A stretch of 64,000 nucleotides of DNA from Thermodesulforhabdus norvegica (GTDB taxonomy: Bacteria; Desulfobacterota; Syntrophobacteria; Syntrophobacterales; Thermodesulforhabdaceae). The stretch is from positions 310,001-374,000 of the forward strand of contig NZ_FOUU01000001.1 in NCBI RefSeq assembly GCF_900114975.1, given 5' to 3'. Shown one piece after another: positions 37,462 through 46,174 of this stretch (position 1 is its first letter; every line of letters starts with the position of its first letter). The notes below the pieces were generated by a model that saw only the letters and a program-made list of their open reading frames with translations, made no database searches and was not told the DNA's origin. A program made the translations under genes and the position numbers.

Positions 37462-38364
37462 CTACTTACAACCTGTCAGATCTTGTCGAACGGGTTCTAC
37501 CGGTTGTCCCCACTTAAGCTTGGTTCTAAGGATTTCGAAGAAATCAAGAGCCGGTGGTTTTATAAAACGAAGAGGGTATTCGGATACATTAATGCGCACC
37601 ACATGTTCTGGCGAAAGGTAGCACCCGGTTTGCCCATCGCAGGTTAGATAAACTTCCTGTTCACGGCTGGTGAGGAAAATTTCAATAGTAAAAGGGGCAG
37701 GGATGACTATAGGGCGATCGGAAAGCGTAAAGGAGCATATCGGTGTTATCACGGCCACCCGAGCGGTTGGGCATATTATGGGACCACCGGCAGAGATATT
37801 GTATGCAGTTGATCCGGTGGGCGTGGATACTATCAGGCCGTCTGCTCGATAGTGAGTGAGGAAACATCCATTTATGTATGCTTCGAGATCGATAATCCTT
37901 GCCAGGGCACCTTTATTGATGACGGCATCGTTTAAAACGGTTTGTTCATAGACAACCTCATCCCCCCTGACCACCTTTACATCAAAGCGCATGCGCTCTT
38001 CCAATACGTAATTTCCTTCCACAATCTTGCCGAGATCTTCAAAGCAGGACTGGCGGGAGATTTCGGTAAGGAAACCCAGACTTCCCAGGTTTATGCCGAC
38101 AACGGGAACCGGCACATCGGCAAGCCACCTTACGGCACTTAAAAAAGTACCGTCTCCGCCCAGTACAATGAGCAACGAGGTGTTACGGTGCTCCGTAGCG
38201 GTGGAGAGCAGGCTTCTTCTGTCTGCCGAGTCGATATTATCGGCTACTATCACCACTATCTCTTTCACGCCACGGTTTTTTAAGAAATTTTCCAAGGAGG
38301 CGACGAGATTGAAGCACTCCGGTTTTTTCTTGCAGTAAATAAGAGCATACTCAATCCAAGTCAT
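37462..38364 (-). CDS. nadK: NAD kinase
   Basis: Phosphorylates NAD+ to NADP+. From ATG 38364 (MTWIEYALIYCKKKP, with AGGTG upstream) it is 300 residues. Motifs: LIVLGGDGTFLSAVRWL, GINLGSLGFLTEI, the catalytic NDAVI(N) region, and DGLIVSTPTGSTAYNISAGGPI, followed by PICSFTLSDRPIVIP and TCDGQTG. A longer frame to 38451 adds residues that do not fit the family. Likely monocistronic. Confidence 0.96.
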   Translation of the reverse strand: MTWIEYALIYCKKKPECFNLVASLENFLKNRGVKEIVVIVADNIDSADRRSLLSTATEHRNTSLLIVLGGDGTFLSAVRWLADVPVPVVGINLGSLGFLTEISRQSCFEDLGKIVEGNYVLEERMRFDVKVVRGDEVVYEQTVLNDAVINKGALARIIDLEAYINGCFLTHYRADGLIVSTPTGSTAYNISAGGPIICPTARVAVITPICSFTLSDRPIVIPAPFTIEIFLTSREQEVYLTCDGQTGCYLSPEHVVRINVSEYPLRFIKPPALDFFEILRTKLKWGQPVEPVRQDLTGCK

Positions 38365-38588
38365 GATACACCTGCATAGATTGGTTCTCCCTGCGCTTTT
38401 ATTCTGTACCAGAAGCAAAGGGTAGTAATCAAAAGTAATTTTCCCGAACAACCCCTTTGATTTCTCTCATATTCAAGGCTCTATGCCGGAGAGCTTTTTA
38501 TCAAATCATGTGCTTTTTGTAACAATCTAAAATTCTTAAAAAAATTTCTTGACCGCCTCAATATTATCAAGTATTGGGTTAATCAGGT

Positions 38589-38617
38589 TTGGTTTTACGT
38601 GTTGTGGTCCTTATAAA
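38589..38617 (+). promoter_or_regulatory. Candidate promoter for the OFA transporter leader
   Basis: -35 TTGGTT (38589-38594), 17 bases, -10 TATAAA (38612-38617). It would give a transcript that begins about 17 bases before the strong AAGGAGGTGAT ribosome-binding site at 38642. Confidence 0.4.
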
Positions 38618-38653
38618 GGTTGTCTTTTGTGTTTTTGCTGGAAGGAGGTGATA

Positions 38654-38746
38654 GTGAAGGATAGGGTGAGCGGTAGTGTTAGGTGGGTTGTAGGTTTCCT
38701 TCCAGTGGAAAGTTCTGTCGATTTTTCTTCTGCTGTATCTTCCTGA
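38654..38746 (+). CDS. Candidate 30-residue leader peptide
   Basis: GTG start preceded by AAGGAGGTGAT, a full complement of the 16S rRNA 3' end. The predicted product is VKDRVSGSVRWVVGFLPVES followed by SVDFSSAVSS. It has no signal peptide and no run of one regulatory amino acid. It stops about 200 bases before the OFA transporter, so it could be a leader peptide or an independent small protein. The only support is the ribosome-binding site and promoter placement. Confidence 0.35.
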   Translation: MKDRVSGSVRWVVGFLPVESSVDFSSAVSS

Positions 38747-38751
38747 AGGTT

Positions 38752-38769
38752 TCGAAGCGGAAGCTTCGA
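38752..38769 (+). promoter_or_regulatory. GNRA-capped hairpin after the leader frame
   Basis: Seven-pair stem TCGAAGC/GCTTCGA closed by a GGAA tetraloop, eight bases after the small frame. Such loops stabilise RNA structure. No T-run follows, so it is not an intrinsic terminator. Confidence 0.4.
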
Positions 38770-38949
38770 GTTTCTGATCCAGGAGTGGGTTTGAAATCAA
38801 GGGCAGTATTCCTCCTCTAAGAGCGAACGCAGCTACAAGCTCTCAAAAGTTACTCATTATTTTGGTTGGTTAAATGCAATGGTACGGTCGCTTCTTCAGT
38901 GCGGCCGGAGATGATGTGTCTTTTTAGGGATTTAGAGAGGAGGTAAATT

Positions 38950-40212
38950 ATGACTAACGGGCAAGCTGTAGCCAAAGAACCGGCAAAGGCGTGGCAGGTT
39001 ACCTTTGCCGGAACGGCCATCAACCTTTGCCTCGGATGTCTTTATGCCTGGAGTGTGTGGGTTAAGTACCTGACGGACGCCGAATTTATGAAGGCTCAGG
39101 GCTGGACTCCTCTCACCGCAGAGCAGGCATCCAACCCGGCATCACTGTGTATTCTCATATTTGCCCTTCTGATGATTCCCGGTGGAAAAATCCAGGACAA
39201 GTACGGTCCTAAAGTGGCGGCTTCAATAGGAGGGCTTTCAATAGGAATCGGTCTCCTCATTGCCGGAGCAATGAAAAGTTATGCCGGTATCATGTTGGGT
39301 TTTGGACTTCTCGGCGGAATCGGTATGGGTATAGGTTATGCGGCACCCACTCCTGCGGCATTAAAATGGTTTGGACCTCACAAAAGAGGCCTTATAGCCG
39401 GACTTGTTGTGAGCGGTTACGGTCTTGCAGCCTTCTACGTGGCACCACTTGCAAGGTGGTTGATTACCAGCTACAGTGTTAGCGCGTCTTTTTACGTTCT
39501 TGGTATACTCTATCTGATTGTCATACTTGCGGCGGCGCAGGTTCTGGCATGGCCTCCCGCAGGATACGTACCGCCCGCTCCTCCCGCAACGGCCCAGACG
39601 GCGGCAAAAGCGGCAACACAGACACGTTACGATTGGACCGCCTCTGAGATGCTCAGGACCTGGCAGTATTATGCTCTGGTCATCATGTTTTGCATAAATA
39701 CCCAGGCAGGTTTGCTTCTGATTGGCCACGCCGCAAAAATGATTAAGGGTATAATGGCTGCCGGTTACCTGCTTGTCTCCTGGGGAGCTATTTTTAACTC
39801 CATTGGTCGAATCGGAACCGGTATCATTTCCGACAAGATCGGGCGAACCAATGCTCTTATACTGAACTACATCCTTGCCTGCCTGGTCATGTTCTTCTTC
39901 CCTTATCTGCTGAGCCTGAAGAATATCCCACTGCTTTTCATCGCCGCGGCCGTAGGTTTCTGGTGCTACGGTGGTGGACTCTCCCTGTTTCCCTCTTTCA
40001 CCGCCGACTTCTACGGCGCAAAGAACCTGGGTTTCAACTACGGTCTTGTGTTCCTCGGGTGGGGTTTTGGTGCTTTTATGCCCAAGCTGGCCGGCCGCAT
40101 CTACGACAAGTATAAATCCTATGATTATGCCTTCTATATTGCCGGTGTTCTTCTGATTATAGGTATCGTACTGGCTCTCATAACGAAACGACCCAGATAT
40201 GCCAAAGAATAA
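38950..40212 (+). CDS. OFA-family major facilitator (oxalate/formate antiporter type)
   Basis: 420-residue MFS carrier with twelve predicted helices. N-terminal TAINLCLGCLYAWSVW, MIPGGKIQDKYGPK (loop 2-3), GGIGMGIGYAAPTPAALKWF and HKRGLIAGLVVSGYGLAAF are OFA signatures. A proline/alanine-rich cytoplasmic loop (about 206-228) precedes the second half with NSIGRIGTGIISDKIGRTNAL. Substrate class is small mono- or dicarboxylates such as oxalate, formate or lactate; I cannot tell which. ATG follows AGAGGAGG. A strong terminator follows. Confidence 0.9.
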   Translation: MTNGQAVAKEPAKAWQVTFAGTAINLCLGCLYAWSVWVKYLTDAEFMKAQGWTPLTAEQASNPASLCILIFALLMIPGGKIQDKYGPKVAASIGGLSIGIGLLIAGAMKSYAGIMLGFGLLGGIGMGIGYAAPTPAALKWFGPHKRGLIAGLVVSGYGLAAFYVAPLARWLITSYSVSASFYVLGILYLIVILAAAQVLAWPPAGYVPPAPPATAQTAAKAATQTRYDWTASEMLRTWQYYALVIMFCINTQAGLLLIGHAAKMIKGIMAAGYLLVSWGAIFNSIGRIGTGIISDKIGRTNALILNYILACLVMFFFPYLLSLKNIPLLFIAAAVGFWCYGGGLSLFPSFTADFYGAKNLGFNYGLVFLGWGFGAFMPKLAGRIYDKYKSYDYAFYIAGVLLIIGIVLALITKRPRYAKE

Positions 40213-40238
40213 AGGGTATCTGATGTAGTCCGTTCGGA

Positions 40239-40272
40239 GGGGGAAATTCCAGAGGAATTTCCCCCTTTTCTT
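40239..40272 (+). terminator. Intrinsic terminator of the OFA transporter gene
   Basis: GGGGGAAATTCC and GGAATTTCCCCC arms with a short AGA loop, then TTTTCTT. It ends only about 20 bases before the start codon of the protein kinase gene, which suggests that the kinase depends on readthrough or on regulated antitermination. Confidence 0.92.
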
Positions 40273-40293
40273 GTGATCTGGCGGAATGAAGAG

Positions 40294-41589
40294 ATGGAAA
40301 AACCGAAAATCGAATCGGTACTTCTCCTGGATCTGCCGGAAAATCTTCAACTTATCGTAATGGAAGCCGTGGCCTCAGAGCTTGGTACAGAGATTAACAT
40401 ACTCACATCGCCGTCATCCACTACAGCCGATATTATTTTTGCAATGTGGAATAACCGTCACGAAGGGTACCTGAAAACACAGAACGATCAGGCCGCTCTT
40501 TTTGTCTTTTTACCGCCGGAAGAAGAAAACCTTTCGACCATCTCCGAAGTGATAAATTCCCGGGAAGTTGCCGATTATGCTTTTGCCGACGACACGCCGG
40601 AAAGGATAAAAAAACGCATAAAATTGTTTCTGAACTCCATCAAAAAGCGCTCTCCTTCTAAGGCCGTAAAACAGCTATCAACGGCCGACAGAGGTTTATC
40701 GCTCTGGAGGCGGTTTAGCGATTTTGCCCTCAGGATGTTTCGCCCCAGACAGCCTGTCGTAACTCCGGAGATGGTGTCTATCATAGGAGGAAGATGGGAA
40801 AGGGTTCGACGCCTGGGTTTCGGAAGCTTTGGAGAAGTATGGCTGGTACGAAGGCGCGGAACTGTTTCCGAATATTTTGCCGTGGCAAAAATCCCCCATG
40901 AAAGCCGCATCAACGAAAAACTATTGCAGGAGGCCGAAATTCTTCGAAAGCTACAGGATCATCCCAACGCCGTGGGTGTCATAGAAGTGCTGGAGCAGGG
41001 TGGGAAAATCGTCTTGATCGAAGAATTTGTCGAAGGACGCACACTTCAGGAGTTAATGGATGAAGGAATGGAAAGCGCTCAGAAGGAGCAGGTTTTTCTC
41101 CAGACTGTTGATCTCGTTGCATACGCTCATGAAATGGCGATAATGCACAGAGATATAAAACCCGAAAATATAGTGGTTACGTCCCAGGGATTGGTTAAAG
41201 TGCTTGATTTCGGGGCGGCAAAAGATGTGAGCCTCAGGAGCGTCAGCAGCACCGTTGTGGGATCAAGACCCTTCATGGCCCCTGAACAGATACTGGGTCA
41301 GAGCCGCAGGGCCAGTGATGTCTGGGCTCTTGGAGTTCTTCTCTATGCCCTGTCGACAGAATACCTTCCTTTTTACTCGGAAAAAGAAAAAGAGCTCATG
41401 GACATGATCCTTGAAGCCCCTCCTCAAAGACCGAGGGAACTAGTTCCGGAAATTCCCCCGGAACTCGAAAACATTATATTACGATGCCTGGAAAAGGACC
41501 CGGAAAAACGCTATCCTCATGCCAGAGCATTGCAAAAAGACTTGCTGGAAAAAATTCCTGAATTCGGAGAGGGAAAAGTCATCCCATGA
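40294..41589 (+). CDS. Serine/threonine protein kinase with N-terminal domain of unknown type
   Basis: 431 residues from ATG 40294 (MEKPKIESVLLL). The kinase domain (about 165-420) has LGFGSFGEVWLV (Gly loop), FAVAKIPHE (catalytic Lys), MHRDIKPENIVV (catalytic loop), LDFGAAKD and VVGSRPFMAPEQ (activation segment), and a typical C-lobe with DVWALGVLLYALSTEYLPF. The first 110 residues (VLLLDLPENLQLIV, ALFVFLPPEEE) look like a degenerate receiver-like alpha/beta domain. No membrane helix or PASTA domain, so it is cytoplasmic. Its stop abuts that of the facing acetyltransferase gene. Confidence 0.88.
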   Translation: MEKPKIESVLLLDLPENLQLIVMEAVASELGTEINILTSPSSTTADIIFAMWNNRHEGYLKTQNDQAALFVFLPPEEENLSTISEVINSREVADYAFADDTPERIKKRIKLFLNSIKKRSPSKAVKQLSTADRGLSLWRRFSDFALRMFRPRQPVVTPEMVSIIGGRWERVRRLGFGSFGEVWLVRRRGTVSEYFAVAKIPHESRINEKLLQEAEILRKLQDHPNAVGVIEVLEQGGKIVLIEEFVEGRTLQELMDEGMESAQKEQVFLQTVDLVAYAHEMAIMHRDIKPENIVVTSQGLVKVLDFGAAKDVSLRSVSSTVVGSRPFMAPEQILGQSRRASDVWALGVLLYALSTEYLPFYSEKEKELMDMILEAPPQRPRELVPEIPPELENIILRCLEKDPEKRYPHARALQKDLLEKIPEFGEGKVIP

Positions 41590-42162
41590 CTACCCGTGAG
41601 AGCCTTTTAACCACTTCCGATCAAAATAGCGCTCAATGTCGCAGACCATTATCAGAATATCCTGATTGTTGCCCTTAACATCCTTGACCAGACCTTCTAT
41701 AACGGCCTTGCACCCGAACCCGGCATTACGGAATGCTCTTATGGCCGCAACCGAATCTAGCGGGACTTCGGCCCAGAGTTTCTCAAGCCCCAGTTCTGCC
41801 GAGAGCTCGACAACCTCATTCAGCATGGCCGTGGCGAGGCCTTCACCCTGATGAGTGGGAGCCACAACAATACGGACCTGTCCGATGTGGCGTTTCCACC
41901 CATGGGGTATCCTGTGAAGGGTCACGTCAGCCACGACGCTGTCTCCGTCCAGTGCAAGAAGAGGCAAAACCCGATCGTAATTCAGATTTTCAACCCATTC
42001 GCGTATCACAGCAGGATTTTTCACATCATGGCGCACGAACATTAGAAGTTCATCGGGAAGTTTCCGGAAGAATTCGTAAAGACGTTTTTCGTCCTCCGGC
42101 ACCATGGGTCTCATAACAACCTTTTTTCCGGAACGAAGGGTTATTTCTTTTGAACCGAACAT
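41590..42162 (-). CDS. GNAT-family N-acetyltransferase
   Basis: 190 residues from ATG 42162 (MFGSKEITLRSGKKV) with GAGAGG upstream. The acetyl-CoA site is visible in VRIVVAPTHQGEGLATAML (motif A with QGEGLA) and AAIRAFRNAGFGCKAVIEG (motif B). The acceptor substrate is unknown. Third gene of a minus-strand run helicase-phosphoesterase-acetyltransferase, 17 bases after the phosphoesterase. Confidence 0.87.
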   Translation of the reverse strand: MFGSKEITLRSGKKVVMRPMVPEDEKRLYEFFRKLPDELLMFVRHDVKNPAVIREWVENLNYDRVLPLLALDGDSVVADVTLHRIPHGWKRHIGQVRIVVAPTHQGEGLATAMLNEVVELSAELGLEKLWAEVPLDSVAAIRAFRNAGFGCKAVIEGLVKDVKGNNQDILIMVCDIERYFDRKWLKGSHG

Positions 42163-42179
42163 AGCCAACCTCTCCGTTT

Positions 42180-42941
42180 TCAAATTCCCTCTGCAAGCCT
42201 TACCGCCAGGAATTCGGGTAACCGGGCCTGAAGAATTTTTCTCTGAGCCTTTTCTATATCGTACGAAACAGCACAAAATCTCACCGAAGAATTTTCCGTA
42301 TCGAAAATAACATAAGATGCTCTGTTATCACGCTGTCTTGGCTGACCAACACTACCCGGATTAATCAGGTATATGTTTTCAGGGTCCAGATAAAAAAGCT
42401 GTTCCGATTCAGAAGCACCAACTCCTAAGGCCCTGACCTTACCTCTCGGATCCCGCACCCATATCTTGGGAACATGAGTATGTCCAAAGAATACTATCTT
42501 TACAGAGGGTAGCTGTTTCACGATGTAGTTGAAGGCTCTTTTAGCCTGGTACATGTTGGCAATATAAGTTGAGGAGCTTTCAGGGGATCCATGGAAAAAA
42601 AGCATAAAACCTTCCAGTATCAGACTAAAGGGCAGTGAAGCGAGATATCCGTAATGGTGCCCGTCAAGCCTGTCCCTGGTGTAAAGGATGGAATGGTAGG
42701 CAAGCATATTGAAGCCTTCGGCGAGCTTCAAATCAACAGCCGCGGCATCATGGTTCCCTACAACCCCGATAATACCGAGTTCAAGCACACGATCTATGAC
42801 CTCACAGGGATCGGCATTGTATCCTATAACATCACCCAAATGCACGATCCTGTCAGCCCCGCGTTTTTCAATATCTCTGAAGACGGCCTCCAGAGCCTCC
42901 AGGTTTGCATGTATGTCTGAAATAACGGCGAATTTGGCCAT
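42180..42941 (-). CDS. Calcineurin-like metallophosphoesterase (YfcE/ApaH-like)
   Basis: 253 residues. Metal and catalytic motifs in order: VISDIHANLEALEAV (Asp8, His10), HLGDVIGYNADP, VVGNHDAAAV, FFHGSPES and FFGHTHVPKI, then NPGSVGQPRQRDNRASY. The pattern matches small cytoplasmic phosphodiesterases or diadenosine-tetraphosphatase-like enzymes. It is three bases from the helicase stop, so it is translated with it. Confidence 0.9.
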   Translation of the reverse strand: MAKFAVISDIHANLEALEAVFRDIEKRGADRIVHLGDVIGYNADPCEVIDRVLELGIIGVVGNHDAAAVDLKLAEGFNMLAYHSILYTRDRLDGHHYGYLASLPFSLILEGFMLFFHGSPESSSTYIANMYQAKRAFNYIVKQLPSVKIVFFGHTHVPKIWVRDPRGKVRALGVGASESEQLFYLDPENIYLINPGSVGQPRQRDNRASYVIFDTENSSVRFCAVSYDIEKAQRKILQARLPEFLAVRLAEGI

Positions 42942-42944
42942 TTT

Positions 42945-45608
42945 TCATACCACTATTACCGGTTCCCTCATAATCCTTGTCCTCGCCTCACGAGCCGTAC
43001 GCGCAAGGTCGGGGTGTGTGTCAACGAGTGATTCAATCTGATGTAGATGGTCTGCCGTCCGGATTATAAGCATTACGAGATCCCCTTCGTCCACACGGGC
43101 AATTTCTTTAACATGCTGCCAGGAGCTTCCCCGGGCCCAGTAGTAAAGTGCAGGTACGGTCCAGAAAGGAATAGGAGGGTTCATAAAGCCCCATTCGTGG
43201 AGTCTGTTTCTCAGCCCCTGCAGGGATTGGATCATCCTGAAATAGGGTTCCGCAAGGTCAGGGTACCGATACACGAGGGATGCCATCTCGATGTCCTGAG
43301 TACGATCCCTGTCCATAACAAAGGGCGCAATGAGTGCGGCAAGCAGGGCGGGGTCATTTTCCGGGAATACTCCCCTGCGGATGCATTCGGAAATAAGCAA
43401 AGGCTGATCGATGCGGAGTTTTGAAGCCCACAGCCCATCGTCGGTTAACCGACCTTCGTCATCAACATACCCCTCTCGTTGAAGAAAACGATAGTGGTAC
43501 ATGAAGGAATTCCACAACTTGTCCTGGGTGCTCGTAAGATTTTCCATTACCCTCTCGTAACGGTAAATAAGCCCCGTAAAAGGATGATTCGTTTCTTTTA
43601 TGCAAGGCCCATAGAGCTCACAGCGCTCACAGGGAAGCTCGGAGCGATGAGCAAGAAGCTCTTTCATTTCTTCGGCCGGCCCACCGGGAAAAGGTTTTAT
43701 TTTATGCTCGCCGAAATTGCCGCTTCGTTCAAAGCTTTCCACAACATTCCGCCAAGAAGTAAGATCCGCAGGCTCGGGCAGATGGGGTATATGCCCTCCT
43801 ATGGATGCAAGTCGCGATATTTTAATTTCCGAAATCTTCACCCTGCCTTTCCTGGTTTTCAGGGGAATGGTCAGCCTGACAGCCTTGATCCGATCGGAAC
43901 CCGGCAAAGGTCTTTCGAAAACAACGTAGGGCACGCCTCTTCTGTTGTAAACCACCCTGCCCCTGAGAAGCAGGTGTTCTACGGAGGCCGGTAAAAAGCT
44001 CTTTTTCCAGGTTCTTTTTAGCTCAGATATGCGGCGACTTAAATTTATGTACCTGGTTCTAATTTCCGTAAGCCGATCAAAGCTTCCACAGGCCATATCT
44101 TTCTGCCATCGCCCGATTTCTTTTTTCAGGCGACCGGTTATCTGCTTTTTGCGCTTCCTTTCTTCGGCCATACTCTGAAAGGTGGCAAGGCTTAGCGAAA
44201 AGAGCTCCCGAATTTCTTCAGGCCGGTGAGAAAGAAGTAAGTTCAGAACCATTGAAAAGTTAACCCTGACCTGACTGACTATGGGATCGGGTGGGCTTTT
44301 AAGCAACTCGTATATGTTTCTCGCATCCTGATAAGGACCCGGTACCACGAGAACGAACCCCACCTCGTCCATTCCCCGACGTCCTGCCCTTCCGGTCATC
44401 TGAAGGAGTTCTGTAGCGGTAAGAGGCACGAATTCGTGACCGTTGTAACGATCATCCTGGGTAATGACAACGGTTCTGGCGGGAAAATTCACTCCAGCCG
44501 CCACCGTGGATGTGGAGAAAATGGCTTCCAGATAGCCTTCCTGCATGAGCTTTTCAAGGAAAACCTTCCAATAAGGTAGCTGACCTCCATGGTGAGCCCC
44601 CACACGAGACCTTTTCAGTATTTCCAGGTGTCTGTGATTTCGCAGAAAGGGGTATATCTCGAGCAGTTCCTCAATTCTCTGAAGAAATTCTTCTCTGCTT
44701 TTGTTCAGGCTGGTATGGTCCACCGGCGGGCACATTTCTATGGCTCGCTCGCAATCTGCCCGAGATTTGAGAAAAAATATGGCAGGAAGCAGGTTGGCCG
44801 TCCGCAATACCTCCATAATCCTGGGAATGTCCGGAAAGTAAAAGCGCGGAAAATCTCCAGGCCGAACGGTATCAATCTTTTTAAAGAAACCTTTAGGAGT
44901 CTCCAGTGGAACAAGCTCCCCGGATGGAAACAGAAAGAGCGGATAAAGTGGAACAGGGCGTTCCGTGGCATTCACCCATCGACATTCATTTCCCCGGAGC
45001 CATGTAAGCCAGTCACATATTTCCGCAGCGTTTCGGATGGTTGCAGAAAGAAGCAATACTCTTACTCTCGGCGGAAGATATATGAGCACTTCTTCCCAGA
45101 CAACACCCCGGTCTTCATCCCCCAGGTAGTGAGCTTCGTCCAGCACCACCAGATCCACATCAAGGTCATCGCCCCGATGCATTGTATCGTAGAGCTGGTT
45201 TCGCAATATCTCCGTTGTGCCAACTATTACGGGCGCCTCCGGGTTCTCTTTACGATCCCCCGTCAGGATGCCCACATTTTCTGCACCGAAGAGGCAACCG
45301 AATTCTTCATACTTAGCGTTGGAAAGGGCTTTCAGGGGCGATGCATACCAGGCCTTTCCTCCACGGTCAAAGACATCACGTATAGCCTCCACGGCAATAT
45401 AAGTCTTTCCCGCGCCGGTCGGTGCCGTGACAAGAACATCGGCCTCTTTTATTGCCTCTATCGCCTCAACCTGAAAAGGATCGGGTTTGAATTCGGCGAC
45501 TTCGGGGCACCTAATACAGGCCAGCTGATTTTTCACACGAGGATGGATCCTGATACAAAATTCATCGTCGAATCCAGAGCGGGCCGTTATTGTGCGTGAC
45601 TTTCTCAT
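42945..45608 (-). CDS. Ski2-like DEAD/DEAH-box RNA helicase
   Basis: 887 residues. Helicase motifs: F-rich Q-like DPFQVEAIEAI, VTAPTGAGKTYIAVEAI (I), SPLKALSNAKY (Ia), TTEILRNQLY (Ib), VVLDEAHYLGDEDRGVVWEE (DEAH, II), LLSATIRN (III), RVGAHHGGQLP, FSTSTVAAGVNFPARTVV (IV/V) and LLQMTGRAGRRG (VI). A C-terminal part with a CERCELYGPC cysteine cluster follows, and the final 300 residues resemble the Ski2/Mtr4 helical and DSHCT-type region. RNA unwinding in decay or ribosome biogenesis is likely by family. Confidence 0.92.
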   Translation of the reverse strand: MRKSRTITARSGFDDEFCIRIHPRVKNQLACIRCPEVAEFKPDPFQVEAIEAIKEADVLVTAPTGAGKTYIAVEAIRDVFDRGGKAWYASPLKALSNAKYEEFGCLFGAENVGILTGDRKENPEAPVIVGTTEILRNQLYDTMHRGDDLDVDLVVLDEAHYLGDEDRGVVWEEVLIYLPPRVRVLLLSATIRNAAEICDWLTWLRGNECRWVNATERPVPLYPLFLFPSGELVPLETPKGFFKKIDTVRPGDFPRFYFPDIPRIMEVLRTANLLPAIFFLKSRADCERAIEMCPPVDHTSLNKSREEFLQRIEELLEIYPFLRNHRHLEILKRSRVGAHHGGQLPYWKVFLEKLMQEGYLEAIFSTSTVAAGVNFPARTVVITQDDRYNGHEFVPLTATELLQMTGRAGRRGMDEVGFVLVVPGPYQDARNIYELLKSPPDPIVSQVRVNFSMVLNLLLSHRPEEIRELFSLSLATFQSMAEERKRKKQITGRLKKEIGRWQKDMACGSFDRLTEIRTRYINLSRRISELKRTWKKSFLPASVEHLLLRGRVVYNRRGVPYVVFERPLPGSDRIKAVRLTIPLKTRKGRVKISEIKISRLASIGGHIPHLPEPADLTSWRNVVESFERSGNFGEHKIKPFPGGPAEEMKELLAHRSELPCERCELYGPCIKETNHPFTGLIYRYERVMENLTSTQDKLWNSFMYHYRFLQREGYVDDEGRLTDDGLWASKLRIDQPLLISECIRRGVFPENDPALLAALIAPFVMDRDRTQDIEMASLVYRYPDLAEPYFRMIQSLQGLRNRLHEWGFMNPPIPFWTVPALYYWARGSSWQHVKEIARVDEGDLVMLIIRTADHLHQIESLVDTHPDLARTAREARTRIMREPVIVV

Positions 45609-45715
45609 ACTTTAATGCTTATTTATCCCTTCCGTAAGAATTTTTACTCAAACAATTCATATCATTATTCTCGTAAAAGGCAAAAGTTTTGCGGCACGGT
45701 TAAGGAGATGTATCC

Positions 45716-46174
45716 ATGAAGCGTATCTCACCGATCTCATTCAAGCCGTCTCACATGACGACCGTAAGAATACCTCTTTTCGAAATAGATCTCGGCAATG
45801 CGATGTACCACGGTGCCTATTTTCACATCTTCGAAATTGCCCGGGACGATTTTTTCAGGGCCCTCGGTTTACCCTATTCCTCTCTGATCAGGCGGGGATA
45901 TCATCTCACCATTGCCCAGCTCAGCTGTAGATACTTCGCAGGTCTTCATTACGACGAAATCGTACAGGTTTACACGGGGTTACTGGAACTTGGGTCCAGG
46001 AGCCTTTCTATAATTCAGCGAATTGACCGGGACGGCGTGGTCTGCACGCAGGCTCAGTTCGCCATGGTTTGTGTCGACCACACCGGCAAACCTGCAAGAA
46101 TCCCTGACGACCTGAGAAAGACCCTTTACCACTGGATAATAGAAGAAAAGACAACCAAAGAGGAATTAAGATGA
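45716..46174 (+). CDS. Acyl-CoA thioesterase, hot-dog fold (YbgC/4-HBT type)
   Basis: 152 residues. FEIDLGNAMYHGAYFHIFEIARDDFF is the catalytic helix with the family aspartate and His, followed by YSSLIRRGYHLTIAQLSCRYFAGLHYDE, the usual hot-dog central strand region. AAGGAG precedes the ATG. The stop overlaps the murJ start by four bases (ATGA), so both share an operon. Confidence 0.87.
   Translation: MKRISPISFKPSHMTTVRIPLFEIDLGNAMYHGAYFHIFEIARDDFFRALGLPYSSLIRRGYHLTIAQLSCRYFAGLHYDEIVQVYTGLLELGSRSLSIIQRIDRDGVVCTQAQFAMVCVDHTGKPARIPDDLRKTLYHWIIEEKTTKEELR

Larger units (their letters stand above)
38365..38949 (+). other. Long intergenic region upstream of the OFA transporter
   Basis: 585 bases without a conventional gene. 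It contains an AT-rich stretch (38520-38580) with TTGACC near 38549, a better candidate promoter at 38589-38617, a 30-codon frame with an ideal ribosome-binding site (38654-38746), a short hairpin with a GGAA loop (38752-38769) and a final AGAGGAGG before the transporter ATG. The promoter of nadK must lie at its left edge. I see no recognisable riboswitch or non-coding RNA fold. Confidence 0.6.

Noticed and set aside
39361-40350. 329-codon minus-strand frame opposite the OFA transporter
   Set aside because: Antisense to a membrane carrier with clear signatures; composition is unlike a protein of this genome.
44589-45599. 336-codon plus-strand frame opposite the helicase
   Set aside because: No ribosome-binding site and no family features; the helicase frame carries all DEAH motifs.
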